A stretch of 64,000 bases of DNA from Pontivivens marinum. Lineage in GTDB: Bacteria > Pseudomonadota > Alphaproteobacteria > Rhodobacterales > Rhodobacteraceae. Positions 7,957 to 16,343 of this stretch are shown here, one piece after another. The notes below the pieces were generated by a model. That model was given only the letters and a program-made list of their open reading frames with translations. It did no database searches and was not told the origin of the DNA. The stretch is from positions 372,001 through 436,000 of the forward strand of contig NZ_OCTN01000001.1 of NCBI RefSeq assembly GCF_900231835.1. The letters run 5' to 3'. Both the position numbers and the translations under genes were made by a program. Position 1 is the first letter of the stretch. Every line of letters begins with the position of its first letter.

Positions 7957-9328
7957 CGGCTAGACCACCCTGCGAGGTTTCCTTGTACCGCGCATCCATA
8001 TCGCGACCGGTTTGGCGCATGGTTTCAACGCAAGCATCGAGGCTGACCAGATGCCGCCCGTCGCCGCGCAGGGATAGCGAGGCGGCGGATACCGCCTTGA
8101 TCGCGCCCAGCCCGTTCCGCTCAATACATGGTGCCTGCACCAAGCCATGGATCGGATCGCAGGTCATGCCGAGGTGATGCTCCAACGCGATCTCGGCAGC
8201 ATTCTCGATCTGCTCGGACGTGCCGCCCATTACGGCGCACAGACCGGCGGCGGCCATCGCAGCGGCGGAACCGACCTCACCCTGACAGCCGACCTCTGCC
8301 CCGGAAATGGAGGCATTGGTTTTGATCAGGCCCCCAATCGCCGCAGCGGTCAGCAGGAAATCCGCGATCAGACCGCGATGCGCCCCCGGTACATGGTCCA
8401 GCCAGTAGCGGATCGTGCCGGGCAATACCCCTGCCGCGCCATTGGTCGGGGCGGTTACAACCTGCCCACCGGCGGCGTTTTCCTCGTTCACGGCCATGGC
8501 ATAGACCGATAACCAGTCATTAACGGTATGCGGCGCGGCGAGGTTCAGGCCCCGCTCGTCCAGTAGCTGACGATGGATATTGCCCGCACGGCGACGCAGG
8601 TTCAAACCACCAGGCAGGATGCCATCGGTGGCGATGCCCCGCTCGATACAATCCTCCATCACGTCCCAGATGCGCTCCAAACCGCTATCCAGTTCAGCGG
8701 CAGAGCGGGTGGCCAGCTCGTTCCGGCGGGTCATCTGGGCGATGGAATGGCCGCTTTCACGCGACATGCGCAACATCTCTGCCGCGGTGCGGAACGGGTG
8801 CGGTACGCCAGCGGTGGTGGCGACATCGTCCTTACGCTCCAGTTCACGCGCGGTCATGACAAAGCCGCCGCCGACGGAATAATACGTCTCTGCCATATGC
8901 AGGTTGCCCGCATCATCCCAAGCACGCAAAACCATGCCGTTCGTATGGCCGGGTAGCAATTCGTCATAGTCAAAGATCAGATCGACATCTGGCCTATAGG
9001 CCAGATCGGGCAGCCCCTCATGCCGGATCACGCCGGTTTCGTTTAACTCGGCCAGATCCGCCTCGGCCTTATCCACCTCGAAGGTCGCAGGCGCATGGCC
9101 CAGCAAGCCCAGATGCACGGCGCGGTCGGTCGCGTGCCCCTTGCCCGTAAAGGCGAGCGAGCCGTGCAACCGTGCCTCTAACCGAGCAGGCGCGCCGGAA
9201 CCGGGCACCTTTTCCGTGCCACTGCGTAGCGTTTCCAAAAAGCGGACCGCCGCAACCATTGGCCCCATCGTGTGCGAGGAGGACGGACCGACCCCGATCT
9301 TGAAGATATCAAAAACGCTTAGAAACAT
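7937..9328 (-). CDS. sdaA: L-serine ammonia-lyase, iron-sulfur dependent, single chain
   Basis: A 463-residue type 2 serine dehydratase that converts L-serine to pyruvate and ammonia using a [4Fe-4S] cluster. The opening [21 protein letters not shown] is the universal N-terminal motif. Cluster cysteines lie in [23 protein letters not shown] and [19 protein letters not shown]; the alpha-domain motif SVGGGFV is also present. The length corresponds to fused beta and alpha domains as in E. coli SdaA. GGGGAG precedes the ATG. The 3' end overlaps the EI24 gene by 20 bases. Because this enzyme drains serine, it fits the sarcosine/glycine/serine theme elsewhere in the window, although the genes are far apart. 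Confidence 0.95.
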   Translation of the reverse strand: MFLSVFDIFKIGVGPSSSHTMGPMVAAVRFLETLRSGTEKVPGSGAPARLEARLHGSLAFTGKGHATDRAVHLGLLGHAPATFEVDKAEADLAELNETGVIRHEGLPDLAYRPDVDLIFDYDELLPGHTNGMVLRAWDDAGNLHMAETYYSVGGGFVMTARELERKDDVATTAGVPHPFRTAAEMLRMSRESGHSIAQMTRRNELATRSAAELDSGLERIWDVMEDCIERGIATDGILPGGLNLRRRAGNIHRQLLDERGLNLAAPHTVNDWLSVYAMAVNEENAAGGQVVTAPTNGAAGVLPGTIRYWLDHVPGAHRGLIADFLLTAAAIGGLIKTNASISGAEVGCQGEVGSAAAMAAAGLCAVMGGTSEQIENAAEIALEHHLGMTCDPIHGLVQAPCIERNGLGAIKAVSAASLSLRGDGRHLVSLDACVETMRQTGRDMDARYKETSQGGLAVNVPEC

Positions 9329-9483
9329 TGGCTACTCCCCTTAACGACTTGTACCGCGTTCCGCCGCCAGCCATCAGCCGAATACGACGCAGGCCGTCCC
9401 TATCGCGCCGCGATTATGCCGAAAAATGCTGGCGGGCGATATCCATGCTCGCCACGCCGGTCACACTCGTTAAGTTGCATGCT

Positions 9484-10992
9484 ATGACACCCTTCGCCAA
9501 CCTTGTTGAACAGCTTTCCTTTATGCCTGACGATCAGGACAGGCAGACCCTGCTGCGCCGGTATTTTGCCAATGCATCAGATCAGGACCGCGGCTGGGCG
9601 CTGGCAGTATTGGCGGGCACGTTGCAATTGCCACGGGTCAAGCCCGCATTGCTGAACGGATTGATCGAGGCGCAGGTTGATCCCGTTCTGCTAGACCTGT
9701 CCCGCGCCCATGTTGGCGATCAGGCGGAGACGATCGCTCTGCTATGGCCCGAACCGCAGGACACGACCCCGCCAGCATTGCATGAGGTAGTCACGGCGCT
9801 GTCACGGTCCAGCCGCTCGGATCAGGCGGCGATTGTGACGCGGCTGTTGAACCGATGCGATGCAACGGCGCGGTTAGTATTCATCCGGCTGTGCCTTGGC
9901 CGATTGGCCGTCAGCGTTTCGCCCGCAACCCTGCGTGCGGCGCTATCCGATGCGGCGCATCCGGTTGAGGGGATTGCCCGGCTTTGGCACCAAATGGCCC
10001 CGCCCTATGCTGCGCTGTTCACATGGCTGGATGGCGGCGCGTGGCCGAAAACCACCCCCTACGCCAGCTACAAACCTGCGATGCGCGTTGAACCGTTGAC
10101 CGACGCCCTATCCCCCACCGATTACGAGGCGGAATGGCAGTGGGACGGCATCCGCGTTCAGGTCACCGTGAACGCGACCAACCGCAGGCTATACACAGCG
10201 GCGGGTGATGACATCTCAAACCAGTTTCCCGAAATCATCGACGCGATGCATTGGCACGGCACGGTCGAAGCGATGCTGCTGGTTCAAACCGGTGACGACA
10301 CCCCCTCGCATGAGGAACTGCGCCGCCGGTTGCGTGCCAAGACCCCGCCGAAAAAGCCCGCAACAACCGCCATTCTGCGCCCCTATGACCTGTTGGAACA
10401 GGACGGCGAGGATTTGCGCGATCTGCCATGGCACGCCCGCCGTGACCGGTTGCTGGCAATCGTTGGGTCGCAGGCGTCTCCGTTGCTGCCCTTCACCACT
10501 TGGGCGCAGTTGGGCACCCTGCGAAACAAACCCGCAAAGGGTGCCTGCGGGGTCATGCTGAAACGTCGTGACGCGCCCTATGGCCCGACCGAAACGTGGC
10601 ATAGCTGGCTGGCCGATCCGAAACTGGCGCACTGCGTCCTGCTCTCCGCGCAACGTGGGCAGGGGCGGCAAGCGGCCTATTACACCGAATTCACCTACGG
10701 CGTGTGGGATGGGGCGCAGCGTCTGATCCCGCTCGGCACGGCACAGTTTGGGGGCAGCCCGTCCGAGGCGCTCGCCCTCGACGCCTATATGCGGGACAAT
10801 GCGGTCGGGCGGTTCGGGCCGGTGCGCACGGTGCAACCCGAACTGGTTTTGCAAATCAGCTACGCATCCGTCCAACACAGCACGCGGCATAAATCGGGTA
10901 TCACCCTACGCCGCGCCAGTATCCAGCGTATCAAATGGCACGAGCCCATGACCGAGGCCGCCAGATTATCAGATCTACGCGCCCAGATCTGA
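9484..10992 (+). CDS. Catalytically degenerate ATP-dependent DNA ligase homologue (probable pseudoenzyme)
   Basis: The 502-residue protein aligns along its length with the bacterial ATP-dependent ligase family often called cisplatin-damage-response ligase: an N-terminal helical domain (DQDRGWALAVLAGTLQL, LIEAQVDPVLLDLSRAHVGDQAETIALLWPEP), an adenylation domain and a C-terminal OB domain (RFGPVRTVQPELVLQISY, RHKSGITLRR). The active site is altered throughout. Motif I KxDG is Gln219-Trp-Asp-Gly (codon CAG at 10138-10140); motif III has Glu-Ala-Met (262-264) where Asp-Gly-Glu is expected; motif IV has Cys355 where Glu is expected; motif V KxK is Ser374-x-Leu376. The frame is intact. Start at ATG 9484 matches the family N-terminus; the longer frame from a TTG at 9328 adds unrelated residues. 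The usual partners of this ligase, an exonuclease and an Lhr-type helicase, are not adjacent. Confidence 0.85.
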   Translation: MTPFANLVEQLSFMPDDQDRQTLLRRYFANASDQDRGWALAVLAGTLQLPRVKPALLNGLIEAQVDPVLLDLSRAHVGDQAETIALLWPEPQDTTPPALHEVVTALSRSSRSDQAAIVTRLLNRCDATARLVFIRLCLGRLAVSVSPATLRAALSDAAHPVEGIARLWHQMAPPYAALFTWLDGGAWPKTTPYASYKPAMRVEPLTDALSPTDYEAEWQWDGIRVQVTVNATNRRLYTAAGDDISNQFPEIIDAMHWHGTVEAMLLVQTGDDTPSHEELRRRLRAKTPPKKPATTAILRPYDLLEQDGEDLRDLPWHARRDRLLAIVGSQASPLLPFTTWAQLGTLRNKPAKGACGVMLKRRDAPYGPTETWHSWLADPKLAHCVLLSAQRGQGRQAAYYTEFTYGVWDGAQRLIPLGTAQFGGSPSEALALDAYMRDNAVGRFGPVRTVQPELVLQISYASVQHSTRHKSGITLRRASIQRIKWHEPMTEAARLSDLRAQI

Positions 10993-11061
10993 CCGCCACG
11001 ACTTGATCGAGGGGGGCACTTGCACGACTGTTACGGCAACATCGTATGAATGGAGCCCCCC

Positions 11062-11568
11062 ATGCACCGTATTGCCCACCTCGCCCTCGCCCTAACCCTG
11101 CCAGTCACGGCGGCCCTCGCGCAGGGCACACCCCCCGTTACCAACGGCACGCAATTTGGCGACTGGATGATCCAGTGTCAGGCAGTCGGCGTACAACAAA
11201 CCCAGTGCAGTTTGGTGCAGGAGCTAACCCTGTCCGAAACAGGCGCGCTGGTCGCCCGTGTTTTGGTGACGGAACTACAGGGCGGTCCCGCCATTGTCGG
11301 CCATGTGCCGATTGGTGCCTACCTGCCCTCGGGCGTTGCGTATCATGTTGTTGGCGACGACACGCCACAGCGCGAGATGATCTGGCAGCGGTGCCTCGGT
11401 TCGATCTGCGAGGGCGCATTGGCGCTGGATGATGCAGAGATTGAGCGTCTAAGCGAGGGGACCATGCGCTTTGGCTATCGCCCTGCACCGGGCGCCGATC
11501 CTGTTGTGGTCAACATTCAGCTGGACGGCTTTGCCGAAGGGGTCGCCGCGATGTTCGGCGGGAACTGA
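11062..11568 (+). CDS. Invasion-associated locus B (IalB) family periplasmic protein
   Basis: A 168-residue exported protein. Residues 1-22 form a Sec signal peptide (MHRIAHLALALTLPVTAALA then Q-G). The mature part has the IalB pattern: FGDWMIQCQAVGVQQTQCSLVQEL with a cysteine pair, then LPSGVAYHVVGDD, a WQRCLGSICEGALAL cysteine pair and a C-terminal GFAEGVAAM helix. Despite the name, the family is common in free-living alphaproteobacteria and its molecular role is unclear. Start 11062 is preceded by TGGAG; upstream ATGs at 11046 and 11050 are less well placed. A terminator follows 13 bases after the stop. Confidence 0.85.
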   Translation: MHRIAHLALALTLPVTAALAQGTPPVTNGTQFGDWMIQCQAVGVQQTQCSLVQELTLSETGALVARVLVTELQGGPAIVGHVPIGAYLPSGVAYHVVGDDTPQREMIWQRCLGSICEGALALDDAEIERLSEGTMRFGYRPAPGADPVVVNIQLDGFAEGVAAMFGGN

Positions 11569-11580
11569 TACCCTCAACAA

Positions 11581-11617
11581 AAAGCCCCGCGCTGGCATGA
11601 CACCGGCGCGGGGCTTT
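11581..11617. terminator. Bidirectional intrinsic terminator between ialB-like gene and coxM
   Basis: Perfect 12-base arms AAAGCCCCGCGC (11581-11592) and GCGCGGGGCTTT (11606-11617). The A/T ends allow it to work for the plus-strand gene ending at 11568 and the minus-strand operon ending at 11630. Confidence 0.85.
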
Positions 11618-11629
11618 GGCCTAGGTCGA

Positions 11630-12418
11630 TCAGACCATCTGTGCGACAGCGCGCCGTGTCATCACACCGATCAGATGAGCGCGATAGGCCGCGGTGCCGT
11701 GCAGATCGGCAATCATGTCATCGTCGGAATGCTTCAGCTCCTGAACCGCCGCGACCGAGAAATCAGCGGATAGCGCCTTCTCCGCCTCGGCCCAGCGGAA
11801 CACGCCGTCATTGCTGGCACCGGTCACGGCAACCCGTACACCATCCGCGAATTTCGCAACGAACACCGCAACCAGCGGGAAGCGGGACGCAGGTTGCGCC
11901 ATCTTCTCGTAATGGGATTTTTCGGGGATCGGGAACTTCACTGCGGTGACGATCTCGCCCTCCTCCAACGAGGTGGCGAACATGCCCTCGAAGAAGTCAT
12001 CGGCCGCAATCTCACGACTATTCGTCACGATGGTCGCGCCTGATCCCAGCGCCGCCGCCGGATAGCACGCGGACGGGTCGTTATTGGCCAGACTGCCGCC
12101 AATAGTGCCACGGTTGCGCACGGATGGATCACCGATACGCCCCGCCAAATCGGCAAGGCCGGGATAGGTTTGCGCAGTCTCGGCCGCGACGGTTGCGTGT
12201 GTTGTACCGCCGCCGATCTCAACCATGCCATCGCCTGCGCGGACGAATTTCAGGCTGTCGATATGGGCCAGACTGATCAGCGTGCCCGGATCGGCCAGAC
12301 GTGCCTTTAGCGTCGGAATCAGGGTTTGCCCGCCGCCCAGCGCCTGTGCCTCGCCGCTGGCCAATGCGGACACGGCCTCCTCAACGCTGGCCGCCTTTAC
12401 GAAGTCAAATGCGTACAT
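11630..12418 (-). CDS. coxM: FAD-binding medium subunit, CO-dehydrogenase/xanthine-dehydrogenase family
   Basis: A 262-residue flavoprotein subunit. MYAFDFVKAASVEEAVSAL and the FAD motif ALGGGQTLIPTLKARLADPGTLISL are typical, as is the second FAD motif IGGGTTHATVAA and the pyrophosphate-contact segment RNRGTIGGSLANNDPSACYPAAAL. It passes electrons from the iron-sulfur subunit to an acceptor. Third and last gene of the operon coxS-coxL-coxM read leftwards; a 101-base gap separates it from coxL. Ends just before a bidirectional terminator. The true substrate of the complex is uncertain (see the large subunit). Confidence 0.9.
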   Translation of the reverse strand: MYAFDFVKAASVEEAVSALASGEAQALGGGQTLIPTLKARLADPGTLISLAHIDSLKFVRAGDGMVEIGGGTTHATVAAETAQTYPGLADLAGRIGDPSVRNRGTIGGSLANNDPSACYPAAALGSGATIVTNSREIAADDFFEGMFATSLEEGEIVTAVKFPIPEKSHYEKMAQPASRFPLVAVFVAKFADGVRVAVTGASNDGVFRWAEAEKALSADFSVAAVQELKHSDDDMIADLHGTAAYRAHLIGVMTRRAVAQMV

Positions 12419-12519
12419 GTTTTATCTCCTGTCGGGTGAGCCCTAGGGGCCCTCTCAGAATAACGCCCCTCAACCGCAACATGGCCGAGGGGATGATGGG
12501 GGCCACACCCCCACCCAAT

Positions 12520-14898
12520 TTACGCGCCGGATTTTGCATCCTGCATCGCGGCCCACACACGCTGCGGCGACAACGGCATATCGATATGATCAATGCCGAA
12601 ATCGTTCAGCGCATCCAGAACCGCATTGACGATCGCAGGGGGCGAACCGATTGCCCCTGCCTCACCACAACCCTTAACGCCTAGCGGGTTATGGGTGCAC
12701 GGCGTCTGGCAGGAATGGTCCACCGTAAACATCGGCACATCATAGGCCCGAGGCATCGCGTAATCCATGTAGGAGCCGGTCAGCAATTGGCCGTTCTCAT
12801 CATAGACGCAGTTTTCCAAAACCGCCTGCCCGATACCCTGCGCAACACCGCCATGGACCTGTCCCTCAACAATCATCGGGTTGATGACGTTGCCGAAATC
12901 ATCCGCCGCGCTGAACGCAACCACGTCCACCTTGCCGGTATCCGGGTCCACCTCAACCTCGCAGCAATAGCCGCCCGATGGATAGGTAAAGTTGGCCGGA
13001 TCGTAGAACGAGGTTTCCTCCAGGCCCGGCTCGATATCCTCCAGCGGGTAGTTATGCGGCACATAGGCGGCAAGGCAGACATCGCCCCACGCGACCGATT
13101 TATCAGTACCCGCCACGGTGAACTGACCATTGGCGAATTCCACATCGGACTCGCTGGCCTCCATCAGGTGGCTGGCGATCTTCTTGGCCTTGGCGATGAT
13201 TTTCTCGGTCGCACGCACCATGGCCGAGCCGCCCACCGCGATGGAGCGGGAGCCATAGGTGCCCATGCCCATCGGTGTGCGTGCCGTATCGCCGTGGATG
13301 ATGTCGATCTGCTCCTCGGGAATGCCCAGCATATCGGCGACCACTTGGGCGAAGGACGTTTCATGCCCCTGCCCGTGGCTGTGGCTGCCGGTCATCACGC
13401 TGATCGAGCCGGTGGCGTTGACCCGCACGGTGGCGCTCTCATACAGACCAGCCCGCGCGCCAAGCTGCCCGACGAGGTTTGACGGAGCGATGCCGCAAGC
13501 CTCGATGTAATGAGCGACTCCGTAACCACGCAGCTTGCCCCGCGCGGCGCTCTCTGCCTTGCGCGCAGCGAACCCGTCGCGGTCCGAGATTTCCAGCAGC
13601 TTGTCCATCGTCGCGTGATAATCGCCGGTATCATAAGTAACAGCGACGGGCGTGTCGTAGGGGAACTGGTCCTTGTTGATGAAGTTGCGACGGCGCAGCT
13701 CCACCGGATCAATGCCCATTTCACGTGCGGCCTTATCCACCACCCGCTCCAGCTGATATGTCGCCTCTGGCCGACCGGCACCGCGATAGGCATCGACAGG
13801 CACAGTGTTGGTGAACACCGCCTTTACGTTCACATAGATCAGCGGCGTGATGTAGTTCCCCGCCATCAACGTGCCATGCAGCCATGTAGGCACTGACGGT
13901 GCGAATGTGGACAGATAGGCGCCCATATTTGCGTAGGTATCGGTGCGCAGGGCGAGGAACTTGCCGCTCTCATCCATGGCCAGCTCAATCTTGCTGACAT
14001 GATCGCGGCCATGCGCGTCGGACATGAATGCCTCGGACCGGGTGCATGTCCACTTGACCGGACGCTTCAGCGCCTTGGCCGCGAAGGTACAGAACGCCTC
14101 CTCAGCGTAGTGGAAGATTTTAGTACCGAAACCGCCGCCAACATCCGGGGCAATCACGCGCAGTTTATGCTCGGGAATGCCCAGAACGAATGCACCCATC
14201 AGCAGACGGATGACATGGGGATTCTGGGACGTGGTCCACAGGGTGTGCTCGTCCTTCCACGGATCGTATTCACCAACGGCCACGCGGGGCTCCATCGGGT
14301 TGGCGATCAGGCGGTTATTGACCAGCTCCAGCGTGGTGACGTGGTGGGCATTGCGGATCGCCTCGTCCACGGCGCCCTTGTTCTCCTCAACAAAACCCCA
14401 ATCGTAGCAAAGGTTCGAGGTCAGATCGTCATGCACCTTGGTCGCGCCATCCTTTAGCGCGTCCTTCATATTCACAACGGCGGGAAGTTCGGTGATGTCC
14501 GCGTCGATCAACTCCGCCGCATTTCGCGCCTGATCCAGCGTTTCAGCGACAACCACCGCGTAGGGATCGCCAACATGGCGGACCTTGCCCTCAGCCAAGA
14601 CAGGGTGCTTTGGCTCCTGCATCGGTTCGCCATGCTTATCCGTGACACACCAGCCGCAGGGAACGCCGCCGACGCCCTCGAAATCCTTGGCCGTGAAAAC
14701 CTTGAGCACTCCGGGCGCTGCCTCGGCCTCGGTCACGTCGATACTCTCAATCCGGCCATGCGCCAGATCGGAACGTACAAACACCGCATGGCTCTGGCCC
14801 GCGACGTTCACATCATCAGTGTATTTGCCGTTTCCTGTCAGGAACCGAAGGTCTTCGCGCCGCTTCGAGCTGGCACCGATACCGGAATCTTTAGGCAT
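12520..14898 (-). CDS. coxL: Molybdopterin large subunit, form II CO-dehydrogenase-like (xanthine dehydrogenase family)
   Basis: A 792-residue molybdenum hydroxylase subunit. The N-terminal [17 protein letters not shown] and central DVGGGFGTK are family motifs. The active-site loop reads AYRGAGR at residues 370-376, which defines form II; true aerobic CO dehydrogenases (form I) carry AYXCSFR. The C-terminus has the conserved [19 protein letters not shown], with the catalytic Glu in GEAG. Form II enzymes have not been shown to support growth on CO and may oxidise other carbonyl or heterocyclic compounds. The start at 14898 is preceded by CTGGGAGGAT, far better than the frame's first ATG at 14970. 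No coxD/E/F/G maturation genes are nearby. Confidence 0.92.
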   Translation of the reverse strand: MPKDSGIGASSKRREDLRFLTGNGKYTDDVNVAGQSHAVFVRSDLAHGRIESIDVTEAEAAPGVLKVFTAKDFEGVGGVPCGWCVTDKHGEPMQEPKHPVLAEGKVRHVGDPYAVVVAETLDQARNAAELIDADITELPAVVNMKDALKDGATKVHDDLTSNLCYDWGFVEENKGAVDEAIRNAHHVTTLELVNNRLIANPMEPRVAVGEYDPWKDEHTLWTTSQNPHVIRLLMGAFVLGIPEHKLRVIAPDVGGGFGTKIFHYAEEAFCTFAAKALKRPVKWTCTRSEAFMSDAHGRDHVSKIELAMDESGKFLALRTDTYANMGAYLSTFAPSVPTWLHGTLMAGNYITPLIYVNVKAVFTNTVPVDAYRGAGRPEATYQLERVVDKAAREMGIDPVELRRRNFINKDQFPYDTPVAVTYDTGDYHATMDKLLEISDRDGFAARKAESAARGKLRGYGVAHYIEACGIAPSNLVGQLGARAGLYESATVRVNATGSISVMTGSHSHGQGHETSFAQVVADMLGIPEEQIDIIHGDTARTPMGMGTYGSRSIAVGGSAMVRATEKIIAKAKKIASHLMEASESDVEFANGQFTVAGTDKSVAWGDVCLAAYVPHNYPLEDIEPGLEETSFYDPANFTYPSGGYCCEVEVDPDTGKVDVVAFSAADDFGNVINPMIVEGQVHGGVAQGIGQAVLENCVYDENGQLLTGSYMDYAMPRAYDVPMFTVDHSCQTPCTHNPLGVKGCGEAGAIGSPPAIVNAVLDALNDFGIDHIDMPLSPQRVWAAMQDAKSGA

Positions 14899-14994
14899 GT
14901 CATCCTCCCAGATGGTTTGCTGGGGGCGGGCCGTCTGTCGCGGCGCTCTGCCCCTGCTGGCTATCATCACGCCGGGGATGTCCCGGCGGTCATT

Positions 14995-15480
14995 TTATTC
15001 CGCAGCGACGGCCGAAACGTCCTGACCCGAGGCCGCCTGAATGGCCTTCACAATGTTATGGTATCCCGTGCACCGGCAGATATTGCCCTCCAGATGATCC
15101 CGGATTTCCTGCTCGGACGGGGTCGGGTTGCTGCGCAGCAGATCAGCCGCGATCATCACCATGCCCGGCGTACAGAACCCGCACTGCAATCCGTGATAGT
15201 CCTGAAATGCCTGCTGGATCGTGCCCAGCGAACCATCTGCGTTCGCCATCCCCTCGATCGTCGAAACCTCCGCACCGGCGGCATCCTCGGCAAACATGGT
15301 GCAGGATTTCACTGCAACGCCGTTTACATGCACAACGCAGGCGCCGCATTGCGAGGTATCGCAGCCGACATGGGTACCGGTCAGTTTCAGATCTTCGCGC
15401 AGGAAATTCACCAGCAATGTATTGCCCTCTGCCGGGGCGCTTACATCCTTGCCGTTTACCCGCATGGTAATGGTGGTCAT
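14995..15480 (-). CDS. coxS: [2Fe-2S] small subunit, CO-dehydrogenase/xanthine-dehydrogenase family
   Basis: A 161-residue protein with two [2Fe-2S] clusters. The plant-type ferredoxin domain has [16 protein letters not shown] and a downstream Cys in VKSC; the all-helical domain has [10 protein letters not shown] and [13 protein letters not shown]. Together these are the eight cluster cysteines of the family. First gene of the coxSLM operon. A 7-base inverted repeat lies in its leader at 15503-15525. Confidence 0.95.
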   Translation of the reverse strand: MTTITMRVNGKDVSAPAEGNTLLVNFLREDLKLTGTHVGCDTSQCGACVVHVNGVAVKSCTMFAEDAAGAEVSTIEGMANADGSLGTIQQAFQDYHGLQCGFCTPGMVMIAADLLRSNPTPSEQEIRDHLEGNICRCTGYHNIVKAIQAASGQDVSAVAAE

Positions 15481-15502
15481 TGTCTTCTCCCTGTATTGGC
15501 TA

Positions 15503-15525
15503 CCTGTTCATCGAATCCGAACAGG
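15503..15525 (-). promoter_or_regulatory. Inverted repeat in the coxS leader
   Basis: Arms CCTGTTC (15503-15509) and GAACAGG (15519-15525) are perfectly complementary around a 9-base spacer, 22 bases upstream of the coxS start. It may be an operator or a leader hairpin. No regulator gene is adjacent. Confidence 0.35.
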
Positions 15526-15673
15526 CTTGCTTCTTGAATACAGTGTCGGGCGGAAAACCGTTTCTGCCAAGCCCCTGCGTCACGCAATCGCATTCCAGCC
15601 GCTTTGTTTCCATTTCGCGGACAGTTTTCTGCAAAATGCCGATCTACTCTCAATTCTGAAACCAAGTATCTGT

Positions 15674-15708
15674 GGGTCAACACGTCACACCCCAGAAAGA
15701 GTTGACCC
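15674..15708 (+). promoter_or_regulatory. Leader hairpin abutting the azoR start codon
   Basis: Arms GGGTCAAC (15674-15681) and GTTGACCC (15701-15708) are a perfect 8-base match. The right arm ends one base before the ATG at 15710 and the purine-rich AGAAAGA ribosome-binding region lies in the loop just before it. In RNA this would hold the start region close to a stable stem, and as DNA it could be an operator. Which applies is not decidable from sequence. Confidence 0.45.
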
Positions 15709-15709
15709 T

Positions 15710-16297
15710 ATGACCGCCCCAAAAATTCTGCTGGTTCAATCCAGCGCCCGTACAGATGCCTCCACCTCACGCCGCCTAAGCCGCGAGCTTGCCGAAACCT
15801 TTGGCGGCGATGTCACGCTGCGCGATGTTGCCCAATCGGGTGAGTTTATTGACGGAAACTGGGTCGCTGCAAACTTTACCCCAGCCGAAAATCGCAACGC
15901 CGATCAGCAGGGCCGTATGGCCAGCTCGGATACATTGGTGGCCGAATTACAGGACGCAGATATCATCGTCATCGGTATGCCGGTCTATAACTTCGGAATG
16001 CCTGCCAGCCTGAAAGCATGGATCGATCAGATCGCCCGCGCTCGCGTAACCTTTGAGTACACGGATAAAGGCCCCGTTGGCCTGTTGCAGGGTAAGCGGG
16101 CCTATGTGGTTGTCGCCTCGGGCGGCACACCTGTGCTGGGCGAAATCGACTTCGCCACGCCGCACCTGCGCTTCGTTCTGGGCTTCCTCGGGATCACAGA
16201 TGTAACGATCATCAATGCGGATCAGCAGGCCGCACGCGGTGAGCAAGCCGTAACCGATGCCGAGGCACAGATCGCCGCCATCGCAGCAGCAGCCTGA
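15710..16297 (+). CDS. azoR: FMN-dependent NADH:quinone reductase / azoreductase
   Basis: A 195-residue flavodoxin-fold enzyme. KILLVQSSARTDASTSRRLSRELAETF is the FMN phosphate-binding loop region, IIVIGMPVYNFGMPASLKAWIDQIARARVTFEYT is the family core motif, and VVASGGTPV the second FMN contact. It reduces quinones and, incidentally, azo dyes by a two-electron mechanism. The start at 15710 gives the canonical N-terminus; the much longer frame upstream runs antisense through coxS. A convergent terminator separates it from phaC. Confidence 0.93.
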   Translation: MTAPKILLVQSSARTDASTSRRLSRELAETFGGDVTLRDVAQSGEFIDGNWVAANFTPAENRNADQQGRMASSDTLVAELQDADIIVIGMPVYNFGMPASLKAWIDQIARARVTFEYTDKGPVGLLQGKRAYVVVASGGTPVLGEIDFATPHLRFVLGFLGITDVTIINADQQAARGEQAVTDAEAQIAAIAAAA

Positions 16298-16303
16298 ACC
16301 CTA

Positions 16304-16335
16304 TCGCCACGCTGCTGATATCGGCAGCGTGGCGA
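16304..16335. terminator. Hairpin between convergent azoR and phaC
   Basis: Perfect 12-base arms TCGCCACGCTGC (16304-16315) and GCAGCGTGGCGA (16324-16335) with an 8-base loop, 6 bases after the azoR stop and 8 before the phaC stop. It lacks a long T run, so efficiency is uncertain, but position suggests a shared terminator. Confidence 0.7.
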
Positions 16336-16343
16336 AATCCTGT

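Noticed and set aside
9328-9483. N-terminal extension of the ligase-like frame from a TTG at 9328
   Set aside because: The extension is Arg-rich and unlike the family; the ATG at 9484 gives the expected N-terminus, so the extra 52 residues are probably untranslated.
9484-10992. Ligase homologue as a frameshifted pseudogene
   Set aside because: The frame is continuous and the domain order and overall length are near family norm; the losses are substitutions confined to active-site motifs. A pseudoenzyme fits better than a pseudogene, although relaxed selection is not excluded.
14575-15537. 320-residue plus-strand frame across the coxL/coxS junction
   Set aside because: It is antisense to two well-supported genes and its translation resembles no protein.
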